A stretch of 64,000 nucleotides of DNA from JALHMI01 sp964598535 (GTDB lineage: Bacteria; Planctomycetota; Planctomycetia; Pirellulales; PALSA-1355). Shown here piece after piece: positions 7,459-16,292 of this stretch. Made by a program: the position numbers and the translations under genes. Each line of letters starts with the position of its first letter. Within the stretch, counting starts at the first letter, position 1. The stretch covers positions 62,001-126,000 of the forward strand of contig CAZRCI010000005.1 in the NCBI GenBank assembly GCA_964598535.1, read 5' to 3'. The notes beneath the pieces are model-generated. The model did no database searches, had not been told where the DNA came from, and saw only the letters and a program-made list of their open reading frames with translations.

Positions 7459-8787
7459 ATGGACTGGCAATCGTTAATGCAGCCGCTGATCTTGCCGGTG
7501 GTGAAGATTGCGCTGTTGATCTTCATCATGATGACGGCGGCCGCCTATCTGGTGCTGCTCGAACGGTGGATCGCCGCCTGGGTGCAGGACCGCAAAGGCC
7601 CCAACCGCGTGGGCATCCCGCTGACCAAGATCAGAATGTTCGGGTTGGGGCAGCCGCTGGCCGACGGCTTGAAATTCATCTTCAAGGAAGAGTACACGCC
7701 GGCCCACGTGGAGAAAGTCCTGTATACGCTGGCGCCGATCGCGATCATGGCGTCGGCGCTGGCCGTGTTCGCCGTGGTACCGATTGGCGACGTGCTGCCG
7801 ATCGAAGTGCCCGGCGTCGAGGGGCCGATCGAGCTGGTCGTCGCGCCGGGGCTCGACGTAGGCATGATTTATATTTTTGCCTTGAGCAGCATCGCCGTGT
7901 ATGGCGTGATTCTGGGCGGTTGGAGCAGCAACAACAAGTATGGCTTTTTGGGCGCGCTGCGTTCGAGCGCGCAGCTCATCGCTTATGAAATTCCGCTGGG
8001 GCTGGGAATTCTCGGCGTGGTGCTGGCCGCGGGTTCGTTACGGCTGGACACGATCATGGCCTCCCAGGCCGAGACGGGCTTGTGGAACGTGTTTGCCCAG
8101 CCGCTAGGGTTCTCGGTGTTCGTGGTTGCCGCGTTTGCCGAGGCCGCGCGTCTACCGTTCGACCTGCCGGAAGCCGAGCAAGAACTGATTGGCGGTTATC
8201 ACACCGAATACGCCGGCATGAAGCTGCTGTTGTTCTTGATCGCCGAGTTTCTGCACATGGTGGTGGCGGCGTTCCTGATTGTGATCCTGTTCCTGGGCGG
8301 GTGGCATTTTTGGGGAATGCCGGTCGCGGCCGATGAGCCGATCGGCTGGCCGCTGGCGATCGCCCGAATCGCAATCCTGGCGATCAAGGTGCTTTTGGTC
8401 ATTGTGTTCTTCATGATGGTCCGCTGGAGCTGGCCTCGGTTCCGCTTCGATCAGCTCATGAACCTGGCCTGGAAAGTGATGTTGCCCTTGGGGCTGATTA
8501 ATCTAGTGGCGCTGGCGATCGCTTATGAGTTCGAATATATGAACAATCTGACCGGCACGACCCGCGGACTGTGGATCATGGTGGCGGTGGGCTGGTCGGT
8601 GGCGATCGTGTCCTGGGTGCTGGCGGCCGTATTCTCACCCCTGCATACGGACAATCGCCCGCGGCTCGACGATTTGGAGGCTCCGGAGTATGAACCCGAC
8701 GCGGTGCGGCAGATTCTGGCGGCGGGAAGCCACAGCGCTAGCTTAAAGAACGCTAGCCTGAAGGGCAGCGGCGTGAGTGGCCTGTAG
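7459..8787 (+). CDS. nuoH: NADH-quinone oxidoreductase subunit H
   Basis: NuoH (ND1) joins the membrane arm to the peripheral arm and lines the quinone entry channel. The 442-residue protein has eight or more hydrophobic segments, the RKGPNRVG motif near residue 46, the KEEYTPAHVEK loop near residue 74, and RLPFDLPEAEQELIGGYHTEY near residue 230, the conserved acidic loop. Its hydrophilic C-terminal tail of about 40 residues and overall length slightly exceed typical NuoH (320-420). Confidence 0.96.
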   Translation: MDWQSLMQPLILPVVKIALLIFIMMTAAAYLVLLERWIAAWVQDRKGPNRVGIPLTKIRMFGLGQPLADGLKFIFKEEYTPAHVEKVLYTLAPIAIMASALAVFAVVPIGDVLPIEVPGVEGPIELVVAPGLDVGMIYIFALSSIAVYGVILGGWSSNNKYGFLGALRSSAQLIAYEIPLGLGILGVVLAAGSLRLDTIMASQAETGLWNVFAQPLGFSVFVVAAFAEAARLPFDLPEAEQELIGGYHTEYAGMKLLLFLIAEFLHMVVAAFLIVILFLGGWHFWGMPVAADEPIGWPLAIARIAILAIKVLLVIVFFMMVRWSWPRFRFDQLMNLAWKVMLPLGLINLVALAIAYEFEYMNNLTGTTRGLWIMVAVGWSVAIVSWVLAAVFSPLHTDNRPRLDDLEAPEYEPDAVRQILAAGSHSASLKNASLKGSGVSGL

Positions 8788-8822
8788 TGCCTCGCGGAAC
8801 CATTTTTTGAAACGAAGCGTTC

Positions 8823-9356
8823 ATGCAAGCCAACGACCCCAATATCAAGTGGATCGAAGAACCCAAGCTCGGGCTCGTGGGGAGGATGTACCTGCCGCTG
8901 TTCGTGCAGGGGTTGACGACCACGACCAAGCACTTGCTGGGCCCGAAGGTCACGGTCAGCTATCCGGACGTGCGTCCGACGATCGGCAATCCGTTGATCT
9001 ATCGTGGCGTGCACCGGCTGAACAAGGACGAGCAAGGCCGTGTGAAGTGCGTGGCCTGCTTTTTGTGCGCGACCGCGTGTCCAGCGCACTGCATCGACAT
9101 CGTGGGGGTGGAAAGCCCCTGGCCGGATCGGGAAAAGTATCCCCAGAGCTTTACGATCGACGAACTGCGGTGCATTTTCTGCGGCATGTGCGAAGAAGCC
9201 TGCCCGGTGGATGCGATCGAGCTTACGAGCTTGTTTGACCTGACGGGCCGCAGCCGCGAAGAGATGATCTTCGACAAAGAGAAGCTGCTGAGCGTGTACG
9301 ACCAGACAAAGGATGCCGAGCCGATGAAGTCGAAGGCCCTGGGAGGCACTCTGTGA
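8823..9356 (+). CDS. nuoI: NADH-quinone oxidoreductase subunit I
   Basis: This 177-residue protein has two ferredoxin-type motifs, CVACFLCATACPAHCI near residue 76 and CIFCGMCEEACPVDAI near residue 118, which bind clusters N6a and N6b on the path to N2. An N-terminal helix region contacts the membrane arm in the family. Length is normal. The last four bases overlap the GTG start of nuoJ, which implies coupled translation. Confidence 0.96.
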   Translation: MQANDPNIKWIEEPKLGLVGRMYLPLFVQGLTTTTKHLLGPKVTVSYPDVRPTIGNPLIYRGVHRLNKDEQGRVKCVACFLCATACPAHCIDIVGVESPWPDREKYPQSFTIDELRCIFCGMCEEACPVDAIELTSLFDLTGRSREEMIFDKEKLLSVYDQTKDAEPMKSKALGGTL

Positions 9357-10081
9357 ACACGCCGTTGGCAATGATTGGCGGCGCGACGTTGCTGCTGGCG
9401 GCGGGCCTATGGCTGTCACTGCCGCGTGGCCGCGCTCCGGGCAGGGCGCTTGGCGCCGTGCTTGTAGCCGTCGGGCTGGGGCTGTTCGCCTCGCTGACGG
9501 TGCCGCTGGGAAATAACGTGGCGGAGGTGGTGTTCTACCTGCTTGCGGCGCTGACGGTGATCAGTGCCGTGGCGACGATTTCGTTTCGGAATCCGGTGTA
9601 TTCGGCCATCTGGTTCGCGTTGTCGCTATTGGGCACCGCGGCGCTGTTTTTGTTCAATGGGGCCCAGTTTCTCGGTGTCGCCACGATCGTGGTCTATGCA
9701 GGGGCGATTCTGGTGACGTTTTTGTTCGTGCTCATGCTGGCCCAGCCCGAGGGACAGGCGCCGTATGATCGCGTGAGCTGGGCGGCGCCCTTGTCGGCGA
9801 TTAGCGGAACGCTGTTGGTGGGGCTGTTGACGTTCGTGCTGGTGGGCGTGTTTCAGAATCCCACGGTCGAGGAACGGCCCGCCGTGCGGGTTGATCAAGC
9901 ACAATTGGCCGACGGCGTGCTGGCCGACCAGCATATGGCGACGCTGGGCCGCTGGCTGTTCGGCCGGCAATTGGTGTCGATCGAAGTGGTGGGTACGCTG
10001 CTGCTGGTGGCACTCGTGGGAGCGGTAGCGATCGTGGGACAAATTCATCGCCGCGAACGGGGAGGGCCGATGCATGGATGA
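9353..10081 (+). CDS. nuoJ: NADH-quinone oxidoreductase subunit J
   Basis: NuoJ (ND6) is a proton-channel-linked membrane subunit. The 242-residue product has five predicted membrane segments and the conserved stretch with NPVYSAIWFA and VVYAGAILVTFLFVLML. It begins with GTG at 9353, inside the end of nuoI, in the usual ATGA/GTGA-type overlap arrangement. Its last eight bases overlap the start of nuoK. The long hydrophilic loop before the last helix is somewhat larger than in E. coli NuoJ (184 residues). Confidence 0.94.
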   Translation: MNTPLAMIGGATLLLAAGLWLSLPRGRAPGRALGAVLVAVGLGLFASLTVPLGNNVAEVVFYLLAALTVISAVATISFRNPVYSAIWFALSLLGTAALFLFNGAQFLGVATIVVYAGAILVTFLFVLMLAQPEGQAPYDRVSWAAPLSAISGTLLVGLLTFVLVGVFQNPTVEERPAVRVDQAQLADGVLADQHMATLGRWLFGRQLVSIEVVGTLLLVALVGAVAIVGQIHRRERGGPMHG

Positions 10082-10517
10082 GCTCGCCCTGCTGGAAAAA
10101 TATCTCATGGTCGGCGCGTTGCTCTTCGGCATCGGGCTGGCGGGCTTCTTCAGCCGGCGGAACATGATCGTGATGTTCCTTTCGGTGGAGATGATGCTGC
10201 AAGGCGTGTCGGTGAGCCTGGTCGCCTGGGGGCGGTATCACAACGATTGGGGCGGGCAACTGCTGGTAATTTTCATTTTGACGATCGCAGCTTGTGAAGC
10301 CGCGATTGCCCTGGCCGTGGTGCTCTCGCTATTCCATAAGGGCGGATCGCTCGACATCGCACTCTGGCAACAACTGCGCGAGGACAACCAGCCCGCGTTC
10401 ACCGATCCGAAGTTTCCGGAACCGAAAAAGGACGAGCCTCGGTGGCCGAAGCTCACGCCGGCGGGTATCGAGCCATCGGTCGATCCGGACGAGATCATGC
10501 AGCGCATGCACGTGTAA
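10074..10517 (+). CDS. nuoK: NADH-quinone oxidoreductase subunit K with C-terminal tail
   Basis: NuoK (ND4L) is a three-helix membrane subunit with two buried glutamates. The first 100 residues match the family: LMVGALLFGIGLAGF, RNMIVMFLSVEMMLQG with the first Glu, and AACEAAIALAVVL with the second. The product is 147 residues, longer than the usual 100, because of a charged, Pro-rich tail of about 45 residues. GGAGGG lies eight bases before the ATG at 10074. It overlaps the end of nuoJ. Confidence 0.94.
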   Translation: MDELALLEKYLMVGALLFGIGLAGFFSRRNMIVMFLSVEMMLQGVSVSLVAWGRYHNDWGGQLLVIFILTIAACEAAIALAVVLSLFHKGGSLDIALWQQLREDNQPAFTDPKFPEPKKDEPRWPKLTPAGIEPSVDPDEIMQRMHV

Positions 10518-10568
10518 CGCCGGCCGACCACCGTTTAGCAACGAACCCAGCGAACCGATTCCTTAACG

Positions 10569-12695
10569 ATGAACGATACGATCCCATTTTTGTTGGCCCT
10601 GATTCCGGCGTTGCCGCTGCTGGCGGCGATCGTCACGGCGGTCTTTGGCCGTTGCGTGCTGAAGGAGAAGAGCCATCTGCCGGTCGTGTTCGCCCTGATC
10701 GGGTCGTTCGCGTGCAGTGCCCTGCTGCTGGCGGAAGTCAAGATGGGGATCGCCGAGGCTTCGTCCAACGAGGCCACGGCTTCGAGCACCGTTGGTTGGG
10801 AGACCACTTCCACGCTCTGGACCTGGGCTCAGGTCGAGGATGCGATCGCGACCAGCGGCGTCTCGCACGCCGCGCCGGTCGCCGGTGAAAAGCTGCCGGA
10901 GTCGCTGCCCTTTACCATCGAGATTACCCAACGCGCGGACACCCTGACCGCGATCATGCTCGCGATGGTGACGTTTGTCGCGTCGCTCGTGGCGATCTAT
11001 GCCAGCGGCTACATGCACGGTGACCGCGGCTATTGGCGGTTCTTCTCGTATGTCGGATTGTTTGTGTTCTCGATGACGATGCTGGTTTCAGTCAGCAATT
11101 TCGTCCTGCTGTTCGTGTTTTGGGAAGCGGTCGGCCTGTGCAGTTATCTGCTGATCGGTTTCTGGTATGAGAAGCCCGAGGCCGCCGCGGCCGGCAAAAA
11201 GGCGTTCTTGGTGAACCGGATTGGCGATTTCGGCTTCGCGTTGGGACTGTTTTTGATCTGGACGACCTACGGCACGCTGAACTTCCACGACGCAGGCGGA
11301 GTTGCCGGCGTGTTGGGGCAAACCCGACTCGCGCAGCCCTCGCTGATCGCGGGCTTTAGCGACAGTTACGGCACGGTGGCCACGGCGATCTGCCTGCTGT
11401 TGATGCTGGGCGCCTGCGGCAAGAGCGCCCAATTTCCGCTGCATGTCTGGCTGCCGGACGCGATGGAAGGTCCCACGCCCGTGAGCGCCCTGATTCACGC
11501 GGCGACGATGGTCACGGCCGGAGCCTACATGGTAACGCGCTGCTCGCCGCTATTCTTCGCGTCGCCGGATGCTCAACAGGTGGTGGCGATTCTCGGCGGC
11601 ACGACGGCCGCGATCGGCGGCGTGATCGCGATTACGCAGACCGATCTGAAACGCGTGCTCGCCTATTCGACGATCAGCCAGCTTGGCTATATGTTCCTCG
11701 GCCTGGGGCTGGGAACCATCGCCGGTATTACGTCGGGCATGTTCCACCTGTTCACGCATGCGTTCTTCAAGGCGCTGCTGTTTCTGGGCGCGGGCAGCGT
11801 CATGCATGCGATGGGCGGCGTCATCGACATGCGCCGCTTCAGCGGTCTGCGGAAGCTGATGCCGGTCACCCACTGGACGTTTCTATTCGGCTGCTTGGCG
11901 CTCGGCGGCGTGATTCCGTTTGCGGGCTTTTGGAGCAAAGACGCGATCATCGCCGCGACTTACGAACGCGGCATGCTCGAAGGCATCGCCGTGTACAAAA
12001 CCTTGTACTGGGTGGCGACGATCGTGGCGTTCCTCACGGCGTTCTATACGTTCCGGGCGTACTTCCTGACGTTCTTTGGCGAAGAGCGAATTCCGCACGA
12101 GGCTGGGCATCACGCGCACGAGTCGCCACCGTCGATGACGGTGCCCCTGCGGGTACTGGCGGTCTGCTCGTTGGTCGTGGGCGCGTACTTCACCTACACC
12201 GGCGGATTCGTGGACTTTTTGAGTAAAACGCCCCAGTTGGAGTTCGCGCCGCTCGCGGCCACGGCTTCGCATGGGGAGCATGCGCACGCGGCGCATCAGC
12301 TTGTGAGCGTGGTCGGCACGATCATCGCTCTGGTGGCAATCGGCCTGGCGGCGTTTTTGTATCTGGGCGATCACACATTGATCAGCAAGTTGCGGCAACT
12401 GGCCGGCCCGCTGTACTGGCTGTCGTACGGCAAGTTGTTTTTCGATCCGATTTATTACGCCGTGGCGGTGTGGCCGTCGCTGCAACTGGCAAAGCTAAGC
12501 TACTGGTTCGATCGCAAAGTGATCGACGGTTTGGTGAACTTCGTGGGGCGCGTGCCGCCGTGGCTGGGGGCGCTCTTGCGGCCGCTGCAGAGCGGATTGG
12601 TACAGTTTTACGGCGTGGCGATGGTGTGGGGCGTGCTCGTGCTGTTGATCACGCTGCTGGTATGGCCGACCCTCGCGGCGACATTTACAAAATAA
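10569..12695 (+). CDS. nuoL: NADH-quinone oxidoreductase subunit L
   Basis: NuoL (ND5) is the distal antiporter-like proton pump of complex I. The 708-residue protein has the expected run of about 16 membrane segments, FVFWEAVGLCSYLLIGFWY with its key Glu near residue 185, QFPLHVWLPDAMEGPTPVSA near residue 298 with the conserved Lys/His region, and the C-terminal long amphipathic helix region. An extra loop around residues 55-110 and two His-rich patches (HEAGHHAHE near 512, HGEHAHAAH near 572) are unusual. Normal length is about 610-700. Confidence 0.96.
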   Translation: MNDTIPFLLALIPALPLLAAIVTAVFGRCVLKEKSHLPVVFALIGSFACSALLLAEVKMGIAEASSNEATASSTVGWETTSTLWTWAQVEDAIATSGVSHAAPVAGEKLPESLPFTIEITQRADTLTAIMLAMVTFVASLVAIYASGYMHGDRGYWRFFSYVGLFVFSMTMLVSVSNFVLLFVFWEAVGLCSYLLIGFWYEKPEAAAAGKKAFLVNRIGDFGFALGLFLIWTTYGTLNFHDAGGVAGVLGQTRLAQPSLIAGFSDSYGTVATAICLLLMLGACGKSAQFPLHVWLPDAMEGPTPVSALIHAATMVTAGAYMVTRCSPLFFASPDAQQVVAILGGTTAAIGGVIAITQTDLKRVLAYSTISQLGYMFLGLGLGTIAGITSGMFHLFTHAFFKALLFLGAGSVMHAMGGVIDMRRFSGLRKLMPVTHWTFLFGCLALGGVIPFAGFWSKDAIIAATYERGMLEGIAVYKTLYWVATIVAFLTAFYTFRAYFLTFFGEERIPHEAGHHAHESPPSMTVPLRVLAVCSLVVGAYFTYTGGFVDFLSKTPQLEFAPLAATASHGEHAHAAHQLVSVVGTIIALVAIGLAAFLYLGDHTLISKLRQLAGPLYWLSYGKLFFDPIYYAVAVWPSLQLAKLSYWFDRKVIDGLVNFVGRVPPWLGALLRPLQSGLVQFYGVAMVWGVLVLLITLLVWPTLAATFTK

Positions 12696-12729
12696 CGCGG
12701 CGAAACGAACTTAGCGGAGAATTGGTTCT

Positions 12730-14484
12730 TTGGACCCGATGTCGACACTCTTGCTCGTGACAATTCTGCTACCGGCGGTTGGCGCGGTGGTCGTGTGCCT
12801 GTTGGCGGACCAGGGAGCCAGTGGCACGCGGCAAGCGGCGCTCGTCACGTCGCTTTTGACGCTGGTGTTGGCGGGCGCGCTGGCTTGGAACTTCGAACCG
12901 CCCACGGAGCCGGCAATTCCGTTCGCGGCTTCCACGTTCGAGTGGCTGGGTCCCTCGTCGCACGTGAACGTTGAGTTCAGCCTGGGGCTCGACGGCCTTA
13001 GCATCTGGCTATTCGCGCTCTCCGCGCTGCTACTCGTAACGTGCGTGCTCGTAAGTTGGGAGGCGATCACCGACCGGCCCGCGGTGTTTTATAGCCTGCT
13101 GCTGATGCTCGGCAGCGGCATGTTGGGGGTGTTCGCCGCGCGCGATTTGATCCTGTTTTATATCTTCTTCGAGTTCACACTGATCCCGCTGTTCTTCTTG
13201 ATCGGCGTATGGGGCTCGGAAGACCGTCGTTATGCCGCGGTGAAATTTTTTCTGTTTACGCTGGCCGGCAGCCTGTTCACGTTTCTGGGGCTACTGACGA
13301 TCGTGCTTTGGAATTACAACCATTCTGAAGCTGCTCAGATGACGTTTTCGATTCATGAGCTGACGGCCGGGCTTGCGGCGCATCCGCTGGCCCAGCCGTA
13401 TCAACTGTGGGTATTTTTGGCGCTTTTCGCGGGTTTTGCGATCAAGGTGCCACTCTTCCCGCTGCATACCTGGTTGCCGCTCGCGCATACGCAAGCGCCC
13501 ACGGCCGGTAGCGTGCTGTTGGCCGGCGTGTTGCTGAAGATCGGAACGTATGGCTTTGCGCGGTTCAGCATTCCGATGTTGCCGGAGGCCACGGCCACGT
13601 GCGTTCCGTGGATCCTCTCGCTGTCGGCGGCGGGAATCATCTACGGCGCGCTCGTGGCCCTGGTGCAAACCGACATGAAGCGGCTGATCGCCTATAGCAG
13701 CGTAAGTCACCTGGGCTTCTGCATGTTGGGCTTGTTTGCCCTGATGCCGGTTAGTGTTGAAGGCGGTGTGCTGCAGATGGTCAACCACGGCCTGTCGACC
13801 GGCGGACTGTTCGCCATCGTGGGCATGATCTACGAACGTTATCACACCCGTGAGATCGCCCAGTTCGGCGGAATCGCGCGGCGGACACCGGTGCTGGCGT
13901 TCTTCTTCTTGCTGTTTACGTTGTCGAGCATCGGCCTGCCGGGCATGAACGGCTTCGTGGGCGAGTTCATGGTGCTCATCGGGATGTTCCAGCGGGCCTG
14001 GACCGGCGCGCCCGAGGGGCTGCAACTGTTGTACAAGGTGGTTGCCGTGGCCAGCGTGTCGGGCGTGGTGCTGGGGGCCTGGTACATGCTGTACCTGGTG
14101 CAACGGGTGTTCTTCGGACCGCTGCGCGAGCCTGTGACTCATGGACACGACGAGCCGCATGCGGTGCATCATGGCGGTCATGGGCACGATGGCCACAGCC
14201 ACGATAGCCACGGACATGGCGGCGGAAGCATTCCGCCGAGTTCGGTGCGAGATCTTTCGTTTCGCGAGATCATGGCTGTGGCTCCCTTGGTGGTATTCGT
14301 ATTTTGGATTGGCTTGTATCCCGAGTTTTTCCTGCGGCAGATGCAGTCGACGCTCGAGCCGCTCTCGCGCGGTGCGCAGCAGGCGGTTGTGCGGCGGTAC
14401 GCCGATCCCGCGACCCTGGCACTTGAAGAAACAACAGGGCGGGCAGATCAGCTCGCTGGGGGAGTAACGACGCGTGTCCAATGA
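12730..14484 (+). CDS. nuoM: NADH-quinone oxidoreductase subunit M with His-rich insert
   Basis: NuoM (ND4) is a second antiporter-like proton pump. The 584-residue protein carries ILFYIFFEFTLIPLFFLIG (conserved Glu), PLFPLHTWLPLAHTQAPT and the LVALVQTDMKRLIAYSSV segment. The start is read as TTG at 12730 because GGAG lies 10 bases upstream; an ATG at 12739 would be 19 bases away. Between the last two helices, roughly residues 470-500, is a run dominated by His, Gly and Asp, with about a dozen histidines, that typical NuoM lacks. The end overlaps nuoN. Confidence 0.95.
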   Translation: MDPMSTLLLVTILLPAVGAVVVCLLADQGASGTRQAALVTSLLTLVLAGALAWNFEPPTEPAIPFAASTFEWLGPSSHVNVEFSLGLDGLSIWLFALSALLLVTCVLVSWEAITDRPAVFYSLLLMLGSGMLGVFAARDLILFYIFFEFTLIPLFFLIGVWGSEDRRYAAVKFFLFTLAGSLFTFLGLLTIVLWNYNHSEAAQMTFSIHELTAGLAAHPLAQPYQLWVFLALFAGFAIKVPLFPLHTWLPLAHTQAPTAGSVLLAGVLLKIGTYGFARFSIPMLPEATATCVPWILSLSAAGIIYGALVALVQTDMKRLIAYSSVSHLGFCMLGLFALMPVSVEGGVLQMVNHGLSTGGLFAIVGMIYERYHTREIAQFGGIARRTPVLAFFFLLFTLSSIGLPGMNGFVGEFMVLIGMFQRAWTGAPEGLQLLYKVVAVASVSGVVLGAWYMLYLVQRVFFGPLREPVTHGHDEPHAVHHGGHGHDGHSHDSHGHGGGSIPPSSVRDLSFREIMAVAPLVVFVFWIGLYPEFFLRQMQSTLEPLSRGAQQAVVRRYADPATLALEETTGRADQLAGGVTTRVQ

Positions 14485-16081
14485 GACAGCTTATCTGCTG
14501 CTGCCGGAAATTATCTTGGTGCTGGCCGGCACGTTGATTTACCTCGGCGGGGCATTTGCGCCGGGCAAATCGGTATGGGCCGCGGTCGCTGCGCTCGCGG
14601 TGTTGTGTGCCGGCTGCGCGCTCGCACAGCAGGGAACCACCGAGACTGTACAAAAAGCTTTCGCAAGCGGCGCAATCAGCGGGCCACTTTCGATTGACTG
14701 GTTTTCAGCGGCGTTTCGTTACGGGGTACTGGCCGTGGGCCTGGTGTTCGCGCTGGTCGCCGCACGCTGGACCGGCGAAGGAGATCAGGCCGAGTTTCAG
14801 GGCTCGTTGCTGATGATTCTGGCCGGGCTGATGCTCGTGTCGCTAGGCAACGACCTGGTGCTCGTGTTCGTGGGGCTCGAGTTGGTTTCCATTCCGACCT
14901 ATGTGGTGCTCTACCTGGGGCGCGGAACCAACCTGCTCGAGTCGGGCACGAAGTATTTCTTTCTCAGCGTGCTGTCGAGCGCGCTGATGCTATACGGGTT
15001 TAGCTTTCTGTACGGCGTAGCCGGTTCGACGAGCCTCATCGACATCCGCGAGGCCTTCGCGCATCCGGACGCCGACGCCGTGCGGCTGCTGCCGTTCGCG
15101 CGGTTGGCGTTGATTCTGATTTTTGCCGGCCTGGCTTTCCGGCTTACGGCGGTGCCGTTCCACTTTTATGCACCGGATGTCTACCAGGGAACCAGCAACG
15201 TGAATGCCGGGTTGCTGGCGGTGATTCCGAAGATCGCGGCGCTGGCGGCCATCGTGCGAATCATCTATGCCGCGATGCCGGGGCTAGAACAGGTTGGTTG
15301 GCAACTTACGCTGGCCGTGGCGATGGTTACGATGACGCTGGGCAACCTGCTTGCTCTCTGGCAATCGAACGTGCGGCGGATGATGGCCTATTCTTCGATC
15401 GCGCACGCCGGTTACATGCTGATTGGGCTGGCGGTTGGCTTTGCCACGGCCGGTGGTGCGGTCGTGGCCGAAGGGCTTGATGGCGTGGGGGCGACGTTGT
15501 TCTATCTGCTGGTCTATGCTGCTGCCACGGCGGGCGTCTTCGCCGCGTTGGCATATCTCAGCGGTGAACGCCGGATCGTCAGCACGCTGGACGATCTCGC
15601 GGGCATCAGCAGTTCCTATCCCAAGTCGGCCGCGGCGCTCGCGCTGTTCATGTTTTCGTTGGCCGGGTTGCCGCCCCTGGCGGGATTCTGGGGCAAGTTC
15701 ACGCTCTTTACGGGAGCCCTGAGCGTGGATGCGAGAAATCCGGAGACCGGTAATCTGTGGCCTTGGTTCTTGGCGTTGGCCGTGGTGGGCGTGTTGAATG
15801 CCGCCATTTCGGCGGCCTACTACCTGCGGCTGATCGGCGTGATGTATTTCCGTAGCGGAACAACGGCGCCCGAGGGACGCGGCGGCGCGGGAGCAGCCTG
15901 GGCCACGGGGCTGTGTGCGCTGGCGGTGCTGGGGATCGGCGCCTTTCCAGGACCGCTGATCGAAGCCGGCAAACGTGCCAGTCGGGCCGCACGCGACGTT
16001 TCACCTCAGATGCTCGCCGGTGAAGCACCGCGTGCGGGCGACCAGGCAGCGCATGCCAAGCGGCCGTCCTTGGTACCGTAA
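14474..16081 (+). CDS. nuoN: NADH-quinone oxidoreductase subunit N
   Basis: NuoN (ND2) is the third antiporter-like pump. The 535-residue product has about 14 membrane segments, LVFVGLELVSIPTYVVLYLG with the functional Glu near residue 136, AVPFHFYAPDVYQGTSN near residue 230, and NVRRMMAYSSIAHAGYMLIG near residue 299. The GTG start at 14474 overlaps the nuoM end by 11 bases. It is the last nuo gene. Its stop codon lies inside a 26-bp perfect palindrome. Confidence 0.96.
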   Translation: MSNETAYLLLPEIILVLAGTLIYLGGAFAPGKSVWAAVAALAVLCAGCALAQQGTTETVQKAFASGAISGPLSIDWFSAAFRYGVLAVGLVFALVAARWTGEGDQAEFQGSLLMILAGLMLVSLGNDLVLVFVGLELVSIPTYVVLYLGRGTNLLESGTKYFFLSVLSSALMLYGFSFLYGVAGSTSLIDIREAFAHPDADAVRLLPFARLALILIFAGLAFRLTAVPFHFYAPDVYQGTSNVNAGLLAVIPKIAALAAIVRIIYAAMPGLEQVGWQLTLAVAMVTMTLGNLLALWQSNVRRMMAYSSIAHAGYMLIGLAVGFATAGGAVVAEGLDGVGATLFYLLVYAAATAGVFAALAYLSGERRIVSTLDDLAGISSSYPKSAAALALFMFSLAGLPPLAGFWGKFTLFTGALSVDARNPETGNLWPWFLALAVVGVLNAAISAAYYLRLIGVMYFRSGTTAPEGRGGAGAAWATGLCALAVLGIGAFPGPLIEAGKRASRAARDVSPQMLAGEAPRAGDQAAHAKRPSLVP

Positions 16082-16101
16082 GCGGCCATGGCCGCTTACG
16101 G
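16076..16101. repeat. 26-bp perfect palindrome over the nuoN stop codon
   Basis: CCGTAAGCGGCCA at 16076-16088 is followed directly by its exact reverse complement at 16089-16101, with no loop. The nuoN stop (TAA) is part of the left arm. A related GCGGCC copy lies just upstream at 16060. It could form a cruciform or transcript hairpin at the operon end; there is no T-tract, so simple intrinsic termination is doubtful. Confidence 0.65.
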
Positions 16102-16292
16102 CTTTGGAAGGCGGGTGGCGAGTGGATGGGGGTGATGTGCTCCTAGGGCACAACTGTCGTGGAAGCCGGATTCTCCTGGGATTTTCTCGCGTGCCTTTCG
16201 CGACGAGCTGCGATTGTGCTGTCAGCTCGGTGGTACTCGCGCAGCCGAGTAATTATGCTTACTTGTGGGGCGGAGCTACCACGAGAGGCGGC

